Assembly (NCBI RefSeq): GCF_026786305.1
Contig: NZ_JAJAYI010000068.1
Coordinates: forward strand, 1-55,780
Origin: Cryobacterium sp.
GTDB taxonomy: Bacteria > Actinomycetota > Actinomycetes > Actinomycetales > Microbacteriaceae
Length of the DNA: 55,780 nt
Reading direction: 5' to 3'
Made by a program: the position numbers and the translations under genes. Below the pieces are notes generated by a model. It was not told where the DNA came from, did no database searches, and saw nothing but the letters and a program-made list of their open reading frames with translations. The number at the start of each line of letters is the position of its first letter. Position 1 is the stretch's first letter. This document shows, one piece after another, positions 8,825 through 17,722 of the stretch.

Positions 8825-9498
8825 GGAGTGACGGAGCGAGGAACCCTCCAGCGGATCGGTACAGCGAGTGGGATGGAGCCAACGTGCTCGGCGCCCTGGT
8901 ATCGGGGGACCGCCATGACTACGAACGAATAATGACTGCGCCGGCTGCAGCCAGGCGGTCGCGCACCTCGTGGGTCTGCCCGGGCTGCTCGCCCAGGTAC
9001 CGAGCGAACAGGCCTTACTGCTCGGCCTTTCCGCCGATTCGACATCGGATACCGCTTCGTCGCTCTCGGCGGGCCCGCCTGCTGGTCGCCGGAGGCGTGG
9101 TCGTGGCCGCCGCGGTCGCTGCATCCGCTGCACTGGTCCTGCCTGGCTGGCTCGAGCAGCCCGGCATCGGGGCAGGCGAACCGGCCGTGGCCATGACCGC
9201 GATGGTACCCAGCCCACTCAAAGCCACATTCCGCCTCACCGGGGAAGACTGGGGTACCCGCATCGACGCGAACTGCAGCTATGCGCACAACAGTGCTGAC
9301 TTCGGTGCGCAGCCCTATGCCCTGTTCGTGACCGACCGGGCCGGCCGCGAGACAATCGTCGCCGGCTGGATCTTCGGGCCCGGCACCACAATCAGCGCGG
9401 CCGGCACGACGACCGTGGCCGAAAATGACATTGCGAGGGTTGATATTCGGTGGATGCCCGACGAACGCGTGCTCTTAAAGTCCAGACCGAGCTGGTAG
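8821..9498 (+). pseudogene. Anti-sigma factor (zinc-finger ZAS type), frameshifted
   Basis: The frame from GTG 8821 starts like an anti-sigma factor (YSEWDGANVLGALVSGDRHDYER). At about 8929-8936 the homology moves to another frame (CAGCSQAVAHLVGLPGLLAQVPSEQALL), and near 9040-9061 it returns to the first frame for the membrane helix (LLVAGGVVVAAAVAASAALVLPGW) and the extracytoplasmic domain (DWGTRIDANCSYAH...). The first shift fits a 4-base loss, which also removes the His of the expected H-x3-C-x2-C zinc site. The uninterrupted frame therefore makes a protein with a wrong middle and no zinc site. GTGA overlap with the sigma gene shows the original operon. Both partners are inactivated, consistent with loss of the whole switch. 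Confidence 0.75.
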
Positions 9499-9506
9499 CT
9501 GGCGCG

Positions 9507-10382
9507 CTACTCCAGAACGATGGGGACGCGCAGCATGCCTTCCTGCGCCACGGTGGCCAGAAGTACGCCCTCGCGACTGAAGATGCTGCCCGTGGCCAGA
9601 CCGCGACCGCCCTGCGCGCTCGGGGAATCCTGCACGTAGAGCAGCCATTCGTCGACCCGACCGAAGCGGTGCCACCACATGGCGTGGTCCAGGCTCGCGA
9701 CCTTGAGGCCGGGAGAGGACCAGGCGACGCCGTGCCGACGCATGATCGGTTCCATGATCGAGTAGTCGCTGGCATAGGCCAACGCCGCGCGGTGCAGGTC
9801 GGGGTCGTCGGGCAGCGCAGAGAAGGTCTTCATCCACACCATTTGGCGGGAGGTGTGTTCACCGTTGACCTTGAGATAGATCGGTGAGGGAACATGCCGC
9901 ATGTCAAAGGGGCGCTCGCTCGCCCAATAGCGCGCCACCGAATGGTCGATGTGCGCAAGCGAGGCGGATGCCGTCGGCAGGCCTTCCGGATCGGGGATAT
10001 CCGTCGGCATTTCCAGATGGTGTTCCAGACCCTCGTCGGTGTCCTGGAAGGACGCGATCATCGACAGGATCGGCACGCCGTCCTGGTAGCACTGCGTGCG
10101 GCGGGTGGAGAACGAGCGACCATCGTGAATGCGCTCGACCGAAAAGGTGATCGGCTGGTTGACGTCGCCGGGGCGCAGAAAATAGCCGTGCATCGAGTGC
10201 ACGTGCCGTTCGTCGGGCACGGTACGCATCGCGGCGACGAGCGACTGGGCCAGCACCTGCCCCCCGAACACGCGGCCGAGCGGCATCCACTGGGACGGAC
10301 CGGTGAAGATGTCCTCGTTGGTGCGGGCACCGGTGTCCGTCAGATCGAGGACGGCCAGAAGGCCTTCCATCGGCTTGTGCAT
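9507..10382 (-). CDS. tesB: Acyl-CoA thioesterase II
   Basis: Hydrolyses medium and long acyl-CoA in the cytoplasm. The 291-aa product has the double-hotdog layout: first repeat with RVFGGQVLAQSLVAAMRTV and HSMHGYFLRPGDVNQPITFSV, second with ALAYASDYSIMEPIMRRHG and a late ASLDHAMWWHR segment holding the conserved Asp, followed by the GLATGSIFSREGVLLATVAQEG C-terminal strand pair that carries Thr and Gln of the active site. The start ATG 10382 follows GAGGAGA; upstream in-frame codons to 10463 would overlap the divergent gene. It is convergent with the anti-sigma relic, 8 bp apart. Confidence 0.95.
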   Translation of the reverse strand: MHKPMEGLLAVLDLTDTGARTNEDIFTGPSQWMPLGRVFGGQVLAQSLVAAMRTVPDERHVHSMHGYFLRPGDVNQPITFSVERIHDGRSFSTRRTQCYQDGVPILSMIASFQDTDEGLEHHLEMPTDIPDPEGLPTASASLAHIDHSVARYWASERPFDMRHVPSPIYLKVNGEHTSRQMVWMKTFSALPDDPDLHRAALAYASDYSIMEPIMRRHGVAWSSPGLKVASLDHAMWWHRFGRVDEWLLYVQDSPSAQGGRGLATGSIFSREGVLLATVAQEGMLRVPIVLE

Positions 10383-10450
10383 GCTGTCTCCTCGGGCAAG
10401 TTCGCGACCGCGGCATGCGGGTGTTTCGTATCTTGGTAGTTTAGGAGATG

Positions 10451-11128
10451 ATGAGCCAGTCATTTACTCTTACCGATTCCCAGTCCCTCAGCGACCTGAT
10501 CGTGTTTCTCTCACGTTCCGGGCGTGTTCTCGACGGTTCCGTGCGCCTCATGGCGTCCGAGGGCGTTCTTGCGGTGTACACCGCCATCTTCTATCCGCGT
10601 GGTCTGCTCGACGCGAGTCCGACCGTGCTCGGCCTGCGCACCTTCTCCCTGCAGGAGCCGGTTGACCTCGACAAGGTCGTGCCGGTGCGGTCCCTGCTGG
10701 AACGCCTCAAACGCCTCGAATCCACCGCGCCTGATCTGACCCGGCCGGTCATCGTGACCGTTCCCCTCGAGGTGAACACCGTCACCTGGGCCGGTATCTC
10801 ACCGCCGAAGGGCGGCTGGGAACCGCACGGCCAGACGCCAGCAGCGCACCTCGAAGCGGCCGCTCGGACCGGTATCGACGAGGTCGCCGCCGCCCTGCCG
10901 GAGGGCACTGGAGAGCTGATCGTCGAACGCGTGCGGTCCGAGGTCTGGGGCCGTCACGTCGACGGCCTCGAGTTCGTGCCGACCGGCGCCGGTTTTGCCG
11001 CGTTCAGCCTGGGGTTTCTCGCCGAAGACGAACCGGTGCAGCTCTTCGAGTCGGGGCTGTGGACCCGCCTCAGCACGAGTCGCGGCCATGTTCTGGTGCG
11101 GCGCAAGCCGTGGACCCTCAAGGCCTAG
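10451..11128 (+). CDS. Conserved actinobacterial protein of unknown function
   Basis: The product is 225 aa beginning MSQSFTLTDSQSLSDLI. Two adjacent ATGs exist (10448, 10451); AGGAG abuts the first, so the second is preferred on spacing. The sequence is soluble-looking with alternating beta and alpha segments (GSVRLMASEGVLAVYTAIFYP; RPVIVTVPLEVNTVTWAGISPPKGGW) and ends in a compact hydrophobic strand region (AAFSLGFLAEDEPVQLFESG). No signal, membrane segment or catalytic motif is seen. It is divergent from tesB, with 68 bp for both promoters, and ends 4 bp before the pucR stop. I recognise it only as a conserved hypothetical. Confidence 0.8.
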   Translation: MSQSFTLTDSQSLSDLIVFLSRSGRVLDGSVRLMASEGVLAVYTAIFYPRGLLDASPTVLGLRTFSLQEPVDLDKVVPVRSLLERLKRLESTAPDLTRPVIVTVPLEVNTVTWAGISPPKGGWEPHGQTPAAHLEAAARTGIDEVAAALPEGTGELIVERVRSEVWGRHVDGLEFVPTGAGFAAFSLGFLAEDEPVQLFESGLWTRLSTSRGHVLVRRKPWTLKA

Positions 11129-11132
11129 CCGG

Positions 11133-12686
11133 CTACAGACCGGCGGTGTCGGTCGCGAGCAGCGCCGCCCAGACATCCGCGCGCGCCGGAAACGACCCCA
11201 GATCGCGGTACAGCAGTTGTTCCGCCTGCTGAATGCGGCTGCGCACCGTGTGGCGATGCACCCCGAGCTGGGTGGCGGCTTCGCCGAAATGCCCATTGCA
11301 GAGCAGCCAGACCCGCAGGGTGCTCAGAAGCTCGGTGTTGTGCGCCCGATCGTGTGCCAGAACCGGTGCGAGTGTTGCCAGGCCGACCTCGCGGGCATCG
11401 GTTCTTGCCAGCAGTGCCAGCACACCCTGGCGGGCGACAACACTGAACTCGGTCACGCCCGGTGCGCTCTCCCGCGCCCGGGCCAGCGCCTGCTGGCCTT
11501 GATCGAGCGCGCGGGGCAGCTGTCGATAGGTGGTCGGCTCAGACAGTCCGGCGTGCAACTCAAACAAGGCGCACAGATTTGCCAGGATGCCGTGGGCCGC
11601 CCGGTCCAGACACAGCACGATGGTGTCGTCCTGGCGGGCGAAGAACAGCTGGCCGGGGGAGTCCTCGACGCGTAGCTCCAGATACTCGGTGATCGCGTCG
11701 CGGCGGAGAGCCGGCGCATCGACGACCGCGACCAGCACCGGTGCAACGGGGAGCGCACCCCACATCTGCCGGGAGATCTGATCGACGAGTTTCTGGTCAC
11801 CCCCGAGCAGGGTGTGCATCAGGCCGGAGCGCAGCAATCCCTGAGCGCGATCGAGCGCGTTGTTCTGCTCCAGGGCCAACCCGGCAAGTGCGATAACGCT
11901 CGTGACGACTTCGGTGCTGGCCCGGTCGAGCGCTCGCGGACCGCCGAGGGCGAGCACACCGCGCAGGCGGTCGTGGCCACCGAGGGTTTGCAGGGTGAGG
12001 GTCTCTCCATTCGCGTTAACTGCGCTGCTGGAACGCTGCCCGCGGGCGAGCAAACGCCGGGCCTCGTGCTGAACGGTGGCAAGAGCTTCGGGGGCAGCGG
12101 TGAACGTGGCGCGGGGAAACACCCGGTCGAGTGTGCCGCTCGCGTCGAACAGCGCGACCCAGTGGCCGAGCTGGGCCGACAGCTCGGCGAGTGTCGCACT
12201 CAAACCGTCGGGTCGGAGCGCGGCGAGCGCGATGGCACGCTGTGCCCGCAGTGCCCAGGTAGCGCGCGCATACCGATCCTCGGCCACCAGGTCGGCGGCC
12301 GCCCGGGCCACGGCAATGAACGGAGTGCGATAGGGAACCTCAAACAGCGGCAGCCCGATCGAGCGGCAGGCCGCGATCAGCCCGTCGGGCGTGCCGTCCC
12401 TAATGACCTCGGTGCCAAAACCGAGCGCCGTGATGCCCCGCTCCTGCAGGCGCTCTATATAGGAGCGGTAGTCTGCGGGCGCTGTCAGGTCGCTGCCGAA
12501 CTGTGTACCGGTCGTGAGCAGTACCTGGTCGGCTGACAGGAACGGGGTCGGATCGACCAGGTCGGAGCTGTGCACCCAGTCGACGGCTTTATCGAGCATC
12601 GTCTCGAGCGCGGCCGGGTCGGCGTCGCCGAGCACCGTGAGTCCGAGGTTCGGGTGGGCGACGAGCCTGCGCAGGGTGGGAAGCAT
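11133..12686 (-). CDS. PucR-family transcriptional regulator
   Basis: The 517-aa product has the PucR layout: an N-terminal ligand-sensing domain (LVAHPNLGLTVLG...), a central GGDEF-like domain, and a C-terminal helix-turn-helix of the HTH_30 type (ELLSTLRVWLLCNGHFGEAATQLGVHRHTVRSRIQQAEQLL). Such regulators control purine, proline or GABA use, often as activators that sense the substrate. It is divergent from gabT-gabD-amine oxidase across a 138-bp region, so I infer that it controls that operon in response to GABA or a polyamine. ATG 12686 is the only sensible start. Confidence 0.9.
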   Translation of the reverse strand: MLPTLRRLVAHPNLGLTVLGDADPAALETMLDKAVDWVHSSDLVDPTPFLSADQVLLTTGTQFGSDLTAPADYRSYIERLQERGITALGFGTEVIRDGTPDGLIAACRSIGLPLFEVPYRTPFIAVARAAADLVAEDRYARATWALRAQRAIALAALRPDGLSATLAELSAQLGHWVALFDASGTLDRVFPRATFTAAPEALATVQHEARRLLARGQRSSSAVNANGETLTLQTLGGHDRLRGVLALGGPRALDRASTEVVTSVIALAGLALEQNNALDRAQGLLRSGLMHTLLGGDQKLVDQISRQMWGALPVAPVLVAVVDAPALRRDAITEYLELRVEDSPGQLFFARQDDTIVLCLDRAAHGILANLCALFELHAGLSEPTTYRQLPRALDQGQQALARARESAPGVTEFSVVARQGVLALLARTDAREVGLATLAPVLAHDRAHNTELLSTLRVWLLCNGHFGEAATQLGVHRHTVRSRIQQAEQLLYRDLGSFPARADVWAALLATDTAGL

Positions 12687-12824
12687 GATGCCTTATACGA
12701 GTTGGCGAGAGTTAGTCATTCAACTATACAGCTGGGACATGTCATCGAAACTCCCATCTGTCTAGCCTTACCGAACTGGCATCGTGGCCGCGATACCGCC
12801 GTTTTTTTTGGATCGGACACTCTT
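12687..12824. promoter_or_regulatory. Divergent promoter region between pucR and gabT
   Basis: The 138 bp must contain both promoters and the PucR operator. It is clearly more AT-rich than the genes. AT-rich hexamers such as TATACA (12726-12731) could be a -10 element for the rightward operon, but I cannot pair it securely with a -35. A run of eight T follows at about 12802-12809. I see no long palindrome that would define the operator. gabT lacks a strong Shine-Dalgarno sequence, the best being GGA about 9 bases upstream. Confidence 0.4.
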
Positions 12825-14192
12825 ATGACACTTGTAGACACTCCTCGTCTCACCGGCACGCCGCTTGGCGGCCCTACCCTGGCACAGGAACGCACGCTGG
12901 TCACGAACATCCCCGGGCCGAAATCGCGTGCGCTGAGTGAACGCAAAGCCCAGGCGGTTTCGGCCGGCGTCGGCATCTCGCTGCCGGTGTACGTGGTGGC
13001 CGCCGGTGGGGGCGTGCTCGTCGACGTCGACGGCAACTCGCTCATCGACCTCGGGTCGGGGATCGCCGTCACCGGTGTTGGCAACAGCGCCCCGCGCATC
13101 GTCGAGGCCGTTGCTGCCCAACTGGCCCAGTTCACTCACACCTGCTTCACCGTGGCGCCCTACGACTCCTACATCGAGGTGGCCGAAGCACTGAACCGTC
13201 TCACGCCCGGCGACCACGAGAAGCGCAGCGCGCTGTTCAACTCCGGCGCCGAATCGGTGGAGAACGCTGTCAAGATTGCCCGCCACTTCACCGGCAAGCA
13301 GGCCATCGTGGCCTTCGACCACGCATACCATGGCCGCACGAACCTGACCATGGGCCTGACAGCCAAGAACCAGCCCTACAAGAATGGCTTCGGTCCCTTT
13401 GCGCCCGAGGTGTACCGGGCACCCATGTCGTACCCGTTGCGAGACGGCGGCCTCGACGGCGTCGTGGCGGCGAACCGTGCCATCTCGCAGATCGAGAAGC
13501 AGATCGGGGCGAGCAACCTTGCCGCCGTCATCATCGAACCCATTCAGGGCGAGGGCGGCTTCATCGTTCCCGCCCGGGGCTTTCTCGCCACCCTGCTTGC
13601 CTGGTGCCGCGCCAACGAGGTTGTGTTCATCGCCGATGAAATCCAGACCGGCTTCGCCCGTACAGGACACATGTTCGCCTGCGAGTACGAGGGGATCGTG
13701 CCCGACATGATCTGCACCGCCAAGGGCATCGCCGGCGGACTGCCCCTGTCGGCCGTCACCGGACGCGCCGACATCATGGACTCGCCGCAGGCCGGTGGCC
13801 TCGGTGGCACCTACGGCGGTAACCCGCTTGCCTGCGCCGCCGCGCTTGCCACCATCGACACGTATGAAGCTGAGCACCTGGTCGAACGGGCCGCCACCAT
13901 CGGAACGATCATGGGCAAGCGCCTCGGTGCGCTCGCCGCGTCCGACCCCCGCATCGGCGAGGTGCGCGGCCGCGGCGCCATGATGGCCATCGAGCTCGTC
14001 GACCCCGCCACGGGGGAACCAGACGCCGCACTGACCGGTCGGGTCATCGCAGCCGCCCACGCGCAGGGCGTGATCCTGCTGGGCTGCGGGACATACGGTA
14101 ACGTCATACGCTTTCTGCCACCGCTCAGCATTCCGGACCACCTGCTGCTCGAGGGCCTGCAGGTTTTGGCCGACGGCCTGGCCGCCGCATGA
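12825..14192 (+). CDS. gabT: 4-aminobutyrate transaminase
   Basis: Transfers the amino group of GABA to 2-oxoglutarate, giving succinic semialdehyde and glutamate; PLP enzyme of aminotransferase class III. The 455-aa product has the fold-type I signature: NSGAESVENAVKIAR, FDHAYHGRT, IIEPIQGEGGF, VFIADEIQTGFARTG and the Schiff-base Lys in CTAKGIAGGLPLSAV, then GGTYGGNPLACAAALATI. The start ATG 12825 is picked by family length; the frame stays open 85 codons upstream across the promoter region. Its TGA overlaps the gabD ATG (ATGA), so translation is coupled. First gene of the PucR-linked operon. Confidence 0.95.
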   Translation: MTLVDTPRLTGTPLGGPTLAQERTLVTNIPGPKSRALSERKAQAVSAGVGISLPVYVVAAGGGVLVDVDGNSLIDLGSGIAVTGVGNSAPRIVEAVAAQLAQFTHTCFTVAPYDSYIEVAEALNRLTPGDHEKRSALFNSGAESVENAVKIARHFTGKQAIVAFDHAYHGRTNLTMGLTAKNQPYKNGFGPFAPEVYRAPMSYPLRDGGLDGVVAANRAISQIEKQIGASNLAAVIIEPIQGEGGFIVPARGFLATLLAWCRANEVVFIADEIQTGFARTGHMFACEYEGIVPDMICTAKGIAGGLPLSAVTGRADIMDSPQAGGLGGTYGGNPLACAAALATIDTYEAEHLVERAATIGTIMGKRLGALAASDPRIGEVRGRGAMMAIELVDPATGEPDAALTGRVIAAAHAQGVILLGCGTYGNVIRFLPPLSIPDHLLLEGLQVLADGLAAA

Positions 14193-15685
14193 GCGTCCTG
14201 CTGGAGGGCGCCGTTGCCTTCTCCGTCAAGGAACGCAGCACTGCGTTGCTCGCCCGCATACCCGACCAGCTCTACATCAATGGGCAGTGGCAAAATGGCA
14301 CCGGGGAACCCATCGTGGTGACCGACCCGGCGACCGGGCGTGTTCTCAAACGAATTCAGAACGCATCCGCCGCTGATGGCGCCCGCGCGCTCGATGCGGC
14401 CGTTGCGGCCGCGGTCTCCTGGGCGGCCACCCCGGCTCGCGCGCGTGGCGAGATACTGCGCCGAGCATTTGACCTGCTGCAGGAGCGTCGCGAAGATTTC
14501 GCCTTGCTCATGACTCTCGAAATGGGCAAACCGATCGCTGAAGCCAACGGGGAAGTCACCTACGGCGGCGAATTCTTGCGCTGGTTCAGCGAGGAAGCCG
14601 TGCGCATCAGCGGTCGATACGGTGCCAACCCGGAGGGTACCGGCACGATGGTGGTCACCCATCGACCGGTCGGCCCGTGCTACCTGATCACGCCGTGGAA
14701 CTTTCCCCTCGCCATGGCCACCCGCAAGATCGCCCCGGCGCTCGCAGCGGGCTGCACGGTCGTCGTCAAGCCCGCCGAACTCACTCCGCTGACCACACTG
14801 TTGTTTGTGCAGCTGCTCGAGGATGCCGGCGTGCCGGCCGGCGTCGTCAACGTGATCACGACGACGCAGTCGCAAGCGGTGTCGGCCCCGATCATCGCCG
14901 ACCCCCGGTTGCGCAAGCTCAGTTTCACCGGATCCACGGTTGTCGGGCGAGCGCTCATCGCCCAGGCGGCCCAGAACGTGTTGCGCACGTCAATGGAACT
15001 CGGCGGCAACGCCCCGTTCCTCGTCTTCGCCGATGCAGATATCGAGAAGGCCGTCACCGGCGCCATGCTCGCGAAGTTTCGCAACACCGGCCAGGCCTGC
15101 ACGGCAGCCAATCGGTTCATCGTTCACGCATCGATCGCCGAGGACTTCAGCCGTCAGCTGACCGACCGGGTCAACGCCCTCGTGCAGGGACCCGGCACCG
15201 ACCCAAGAGTGAATCTCGGGCCGCTCGTGACCGACGCGGCCGTCGACAACATCGTTGCCCTCGTGCAGGACGCCCTCTCGCGCGGCGCCACGCTGCTCAC
15301 CGGCGGCATTCGACCCGACGGGCCCGGCTCGTTCTACGCCCCCACCGTGCTGACCGGCGTAAGTGCCGACAGTCGCATGGTGCGGGAAGAGATCTTCGGC
15401 CCGGTCGTCGGAATCACCACCTTCGAAACAGATGAAGAGGCCATTGAATTGGCAAATGACACCGAATATGGACTGATCGGCTATATTTTTACCAACGATA
15501 TGACCCGTGGGCACCGTATGATCGACAGTATCGACACCGGAATGATGGGCCTCAACACGGGTCTCGTATCGAACGCCGCAGCACCATTTGGCGGTGTCAA
15601 ACAGTCCGGGCTCGGTCGTGAGGGCGGCCTTGAAGGCATCAACGAATACCTCTCGATCAAGTACACCCTCATTCCCGGATCCTAA
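14189..15685 (+). CDS. gabD: Succinate-semialdehyde dehydrogenase (aldehyde dehydrogenase family)
   Basis: Oxidises succinic semialdehyde to succinate with NAD(P)+. The 498-aa product has the ALDH motifs: TPWNFPLAM, nucleotide-binding FTGSTVVGR, the general-base Glu in MELGGNAPF and the catalytic Cys in NTGQACTAANRF, then EEIFGPVVGI. It starts at ATG 14189, inside the gabT stop codon. Because an amine oxidase follows, the enzyme could also accept 4-aminobutanal; sequence alone does not separate these. With gabT it completes conversion of GABA to succinate for the TCA cycle. The amine oxidase starts 25 bp later. Confidence 0.92.
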   Translation: MSVLLEGAVAFSVKERSTALLARIPDQLYINGQWQNGTGEPIVVTDPATGRVLKRIQNASAADGARALDAAVAAAVSWAATPARARGEILRRAFDLLQERREDFALLMTLEMGKPIAEANGEVTYGGEFLRWFSEEAVRISGRYGANPEGTGTMVVTHRPVGPCYLITPWNFPLAMATRKIAPALAAGCTVVVKPAELTPLTTLLFVQLLEDAGVPAGVVNVITTTQSQAVSAPIIADPRLRKLSFTGSTVVGRALIAQAAQNVLRTSMELGGNAPFLVFADADIEKAVTGAMLAKFRNTGQACTAANRFIVHASIAEDFSRQLTDRVNALVQGPGTDPRVNLGPLVTDAAVDNIVALVQDALSRGATLLTGGIRPDGPGSFYAPTVLTGVSADSRMVREEIFGPVVGITTFETDEEAIELANDTEYGLIGYIFTNDMTRGHRMIDSIDTGMMGLNTGLVSNAAAPFGGVKQSGLGREGGLEGINEYLSIKYTLIPGS

Positions 15686-15710
15686 CCCGCCAGACAATAC
15701 AGGAGCAACC

Positions 15711-17087
15711 ATGACCACGATCGATCGTGACGTCGTTATTATCGGCGCCGGGGCATCGGGTCTCACCGCCGCGACCACGCTGCAGAAAGCCGGCCTCAGC
15801 GTTGCCGTGCTCGAAGCCCGCGACCGCGTCGGCGGGCGCCTGTTGACCGACCGGATCGAGGGAGCCATGCTCGAGATCGGCGGCCAGTGGGTCTCGCCCG
15901 ACCAGCACGCACTCAAAGGCACGCTGGCCGAGTTAGGCCTGGCCACCTATCCGCGCTACCGGGCCGGTCGAAACGTCTACATCAACAGTGCCGGCGTGGT
16001 CAGCCGGTTCGACGGAGACATCTTTCCGGTACCGGCCCGGACCGAGGCGCAGATCGTCGGCCTGATCGACAAACTCGACGCCCTCGTGGCTGAAATCAAC
16101 CCGGATAGCCCGTGGGAGCATCCGCTCGCCAAAGAACTCGACGAGGTGTCATTCAGCCGCTGGCTCGAGAAGCAGACCGATGACCAGGAAGCTCGCGACA
16201 ACATCGGCATGTTCATCGCCGGGGCCATGCTCACCAAGCCCGCCCACGCCTTCTCGGCGTTGCAAGCTCTGCTCATGGCTGCCAGTGCCGGGTCGTTCAG
16301 CAATCTCGTCGACGCAGATTTCATTCTCGACGAGCGTGTTGTCGGCGGGCTGGCGCAGGTGCCGCTGTTACTGGCCGAGAAACTCGGCGGCGACGTCTAC
16401 CTCGCGCAGCCGGTGCGCAGCCTGGCCTGGAGCGACGGGGACGTCACGGTCGTCGCCGACGGCATGACGGTGACCGCCCGACACGCCATCGTGGCCGTTC
16501 CGCCGCCGCTGATCAGCCGTATCAGCTTCGTGCCAGCCTTGCCGCGACGCCAGCAACAGCTGCACCAGCACCTCTCGATGGGCTGTGTGATCAAGGTGCA
16601 CGCCGTCTACGAGACACCGTTCTGGCGTGCCGACGACCTCTCGGGCACCGCGTTCAGCCCCTACGAGCTCATTCATGAGGCCTACGACAACACCAACTTC
16701 AACGACCCGCGCGGCACCCTCGTTGGTTTCGTCTCCGACGAAGAAGCGGATGCCGTCTTCGCGCTGAGCGCCGACGAGCGCAAGGCGCGTGTCCTCGAGT
16801 CACTGTCGCACTACTACGGCGAGCAGGCGCTGCACCCGGTTGTTTACTACGAAAGCGACTGGGGTTCCGAAGAATGGACCCGCGGCGCCTACGCGGCCAG
16901 CTTCGACATGGGCGGACTCGTTCGGTACGGTGCCGAACTACGCAGCCCCGTCGGCCCGATCTCCTTCTCGTGCAGCGACATTGCCGGCAAGGGATACCAG
17001 CACGTTGACGGCGCCATCCGGGTCGGGCAGGACGTTGCCGCGGCGATCATCGCCACACGCCAGCTGGTCGCCAGCCCGACCGTGTGA
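15711..17087 (+). CDS. Flavin monoamine oxidase, probably putrescine oxidase
   Basis: Amine oxidases of this type oxidise putrescine or related amines to the aminoaldehyde, NH3 and H2O2. The 458-aa product has the N-terminal dinucleotide motif VVIIGAGASGLTAA, the ARDRVGGRL box, GGQWVSPDQ, and the C-terminal FAD-covering segment (EEWTRGAYAASFDMGG ... HVDGAIRVGQDVAAAI). The size and the gabT-gabD context point to a putrescine oxidase like those of Rhodococcus and Kocuria: putrescine to 4-aminobutanal, then GABA, then succinate. AGGAG lies 6 bases before ATG 15711. Substrate assignment is inference from context; a tyramine or other amine oxidase is possible. No exporter or transporter gene sits in the operon. 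Confidence 0.88.
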   Translation: MTTIDRDVVIIGAGASGLTAATTLQKAGLSVAVLEARDRVGGRLLTDRIEGAMLEIGGQWVSPDQHALKGTLAELGLATYPRYRAGRNVYINSAGVVSRFDGDIFPVPARTEAQIVGLIDKLDALVAEINPDSPWEHPLAKELDEVSFSRWLEKQTDDQEARDNIGMFIAGAMLTKPAHAFSALQALLMAASAGSFSNLVDADFILDERVVGGLAQVPLLLAEKLGGDVYLAQPVRSLAWSDGDVTVVADGMTVTARHAIVAVPPPLISRISFVPALPRRQQQLHQHLSMGCVIKVHAVYETPFWRADDLSGTAFSPYELIHEAYDNTNFNDPRGTLVGFVSDEEADAVFALSADERKARVLESLSHYYGEQALHPVVYYESDWGSEEWTRGAYAASFDMGGLVRYGAELRSPVGPISFSCSDIAGKGYQHVDGAIRVGQDVAAAIIATRQLVASPTV

Positions 17088-17102
17088 GGTCTCTGGTCGG
17101 CT

Positions 17103-17440
17103 GAATCGCAACCCGGGCGGGAGCGGATGCCCTCGCCCTCGGTGGCGCCGAGGGTCTCGACCGCACTGAGCCGCTTGACCGGGGCGTTGTTGCGCGAGCG
17201 CGCCCGCCGCCTGCGTGAGTGCCGTGTTCACCGCGGCGGGAAGTCCCAGCGGAAGGATGGCACTTGCAAACCCCACCGCGAAGAACCGAGCCTCATGAAA
17301 AGGCGGGTCGGCCTGCACCGCCACGACCAGCAGCAGCGCCACCGCGTCGTCGGCGATGTTGCGGGCCAGATAGCCCCTCTCGCGCTGCAACGGACTCACC
17401 GTGCCCGGTGCCGGGCCACCTCGAGGTTCAGTTCATCAGG
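17103..17440 (-). pseudogene. Remnant of a cation-transporting P-type ATPase
   Basis: On the minus strand one frame reads SPLQRERGYLARNIADDAVAL (about 17396-17330) and continues EARFFAVGFASAILPLGLPAAVNTAL to about 17215. A second frame then gives NNAPVKRLSAVETLGATE (17194-17138). In order these match the segment of P2-type (calcium-like) ATPases just before the phosphorylation site: TPL.R.L, the SAIPTGLPAVV helix, and MK.L..VETLGST. The DKTGT motif itself, everything after it, and the N-terminal actuator are missing, and a frameshift separates the pieces. The rest of 17088-17722 has no convincing gene. So this is a gene relic in the gap between the amine oxidase and the globin gene. Confidence 0.6.
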
Positions 17441-17722
17441 CCGGTGCGCGATGGGCCGTGACGCGCTGCAGCACCTTTGGTTCGGAGAACCGATAGTCGT
17501 CACCGGCCTCGATCGCGGCGGCAACAGGGTCAGGGCCGGAGTGAGGCAGTGCTCGGGGCAGTCGAAGCAAGACGACCGTGATTGCCGTGTGGCGTGGTGC
17601 TCGTGTACGCGGATCCCGCGCGTCAGCTGGCCGCGTGTGCGAAGCGTGCCGCTCGAGGGCGAGCCTATCGAGAGCTGGTCACGATCAGGGGCGACCATGC
17701 GCCTGTGGTAACGCGGTGCGGT

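Noticed and set aside
12768-14141. Long antisense frame opposite gabT
   Set aside because: Same cause; gabT is intact with all catalytic motifs on the plus strand.
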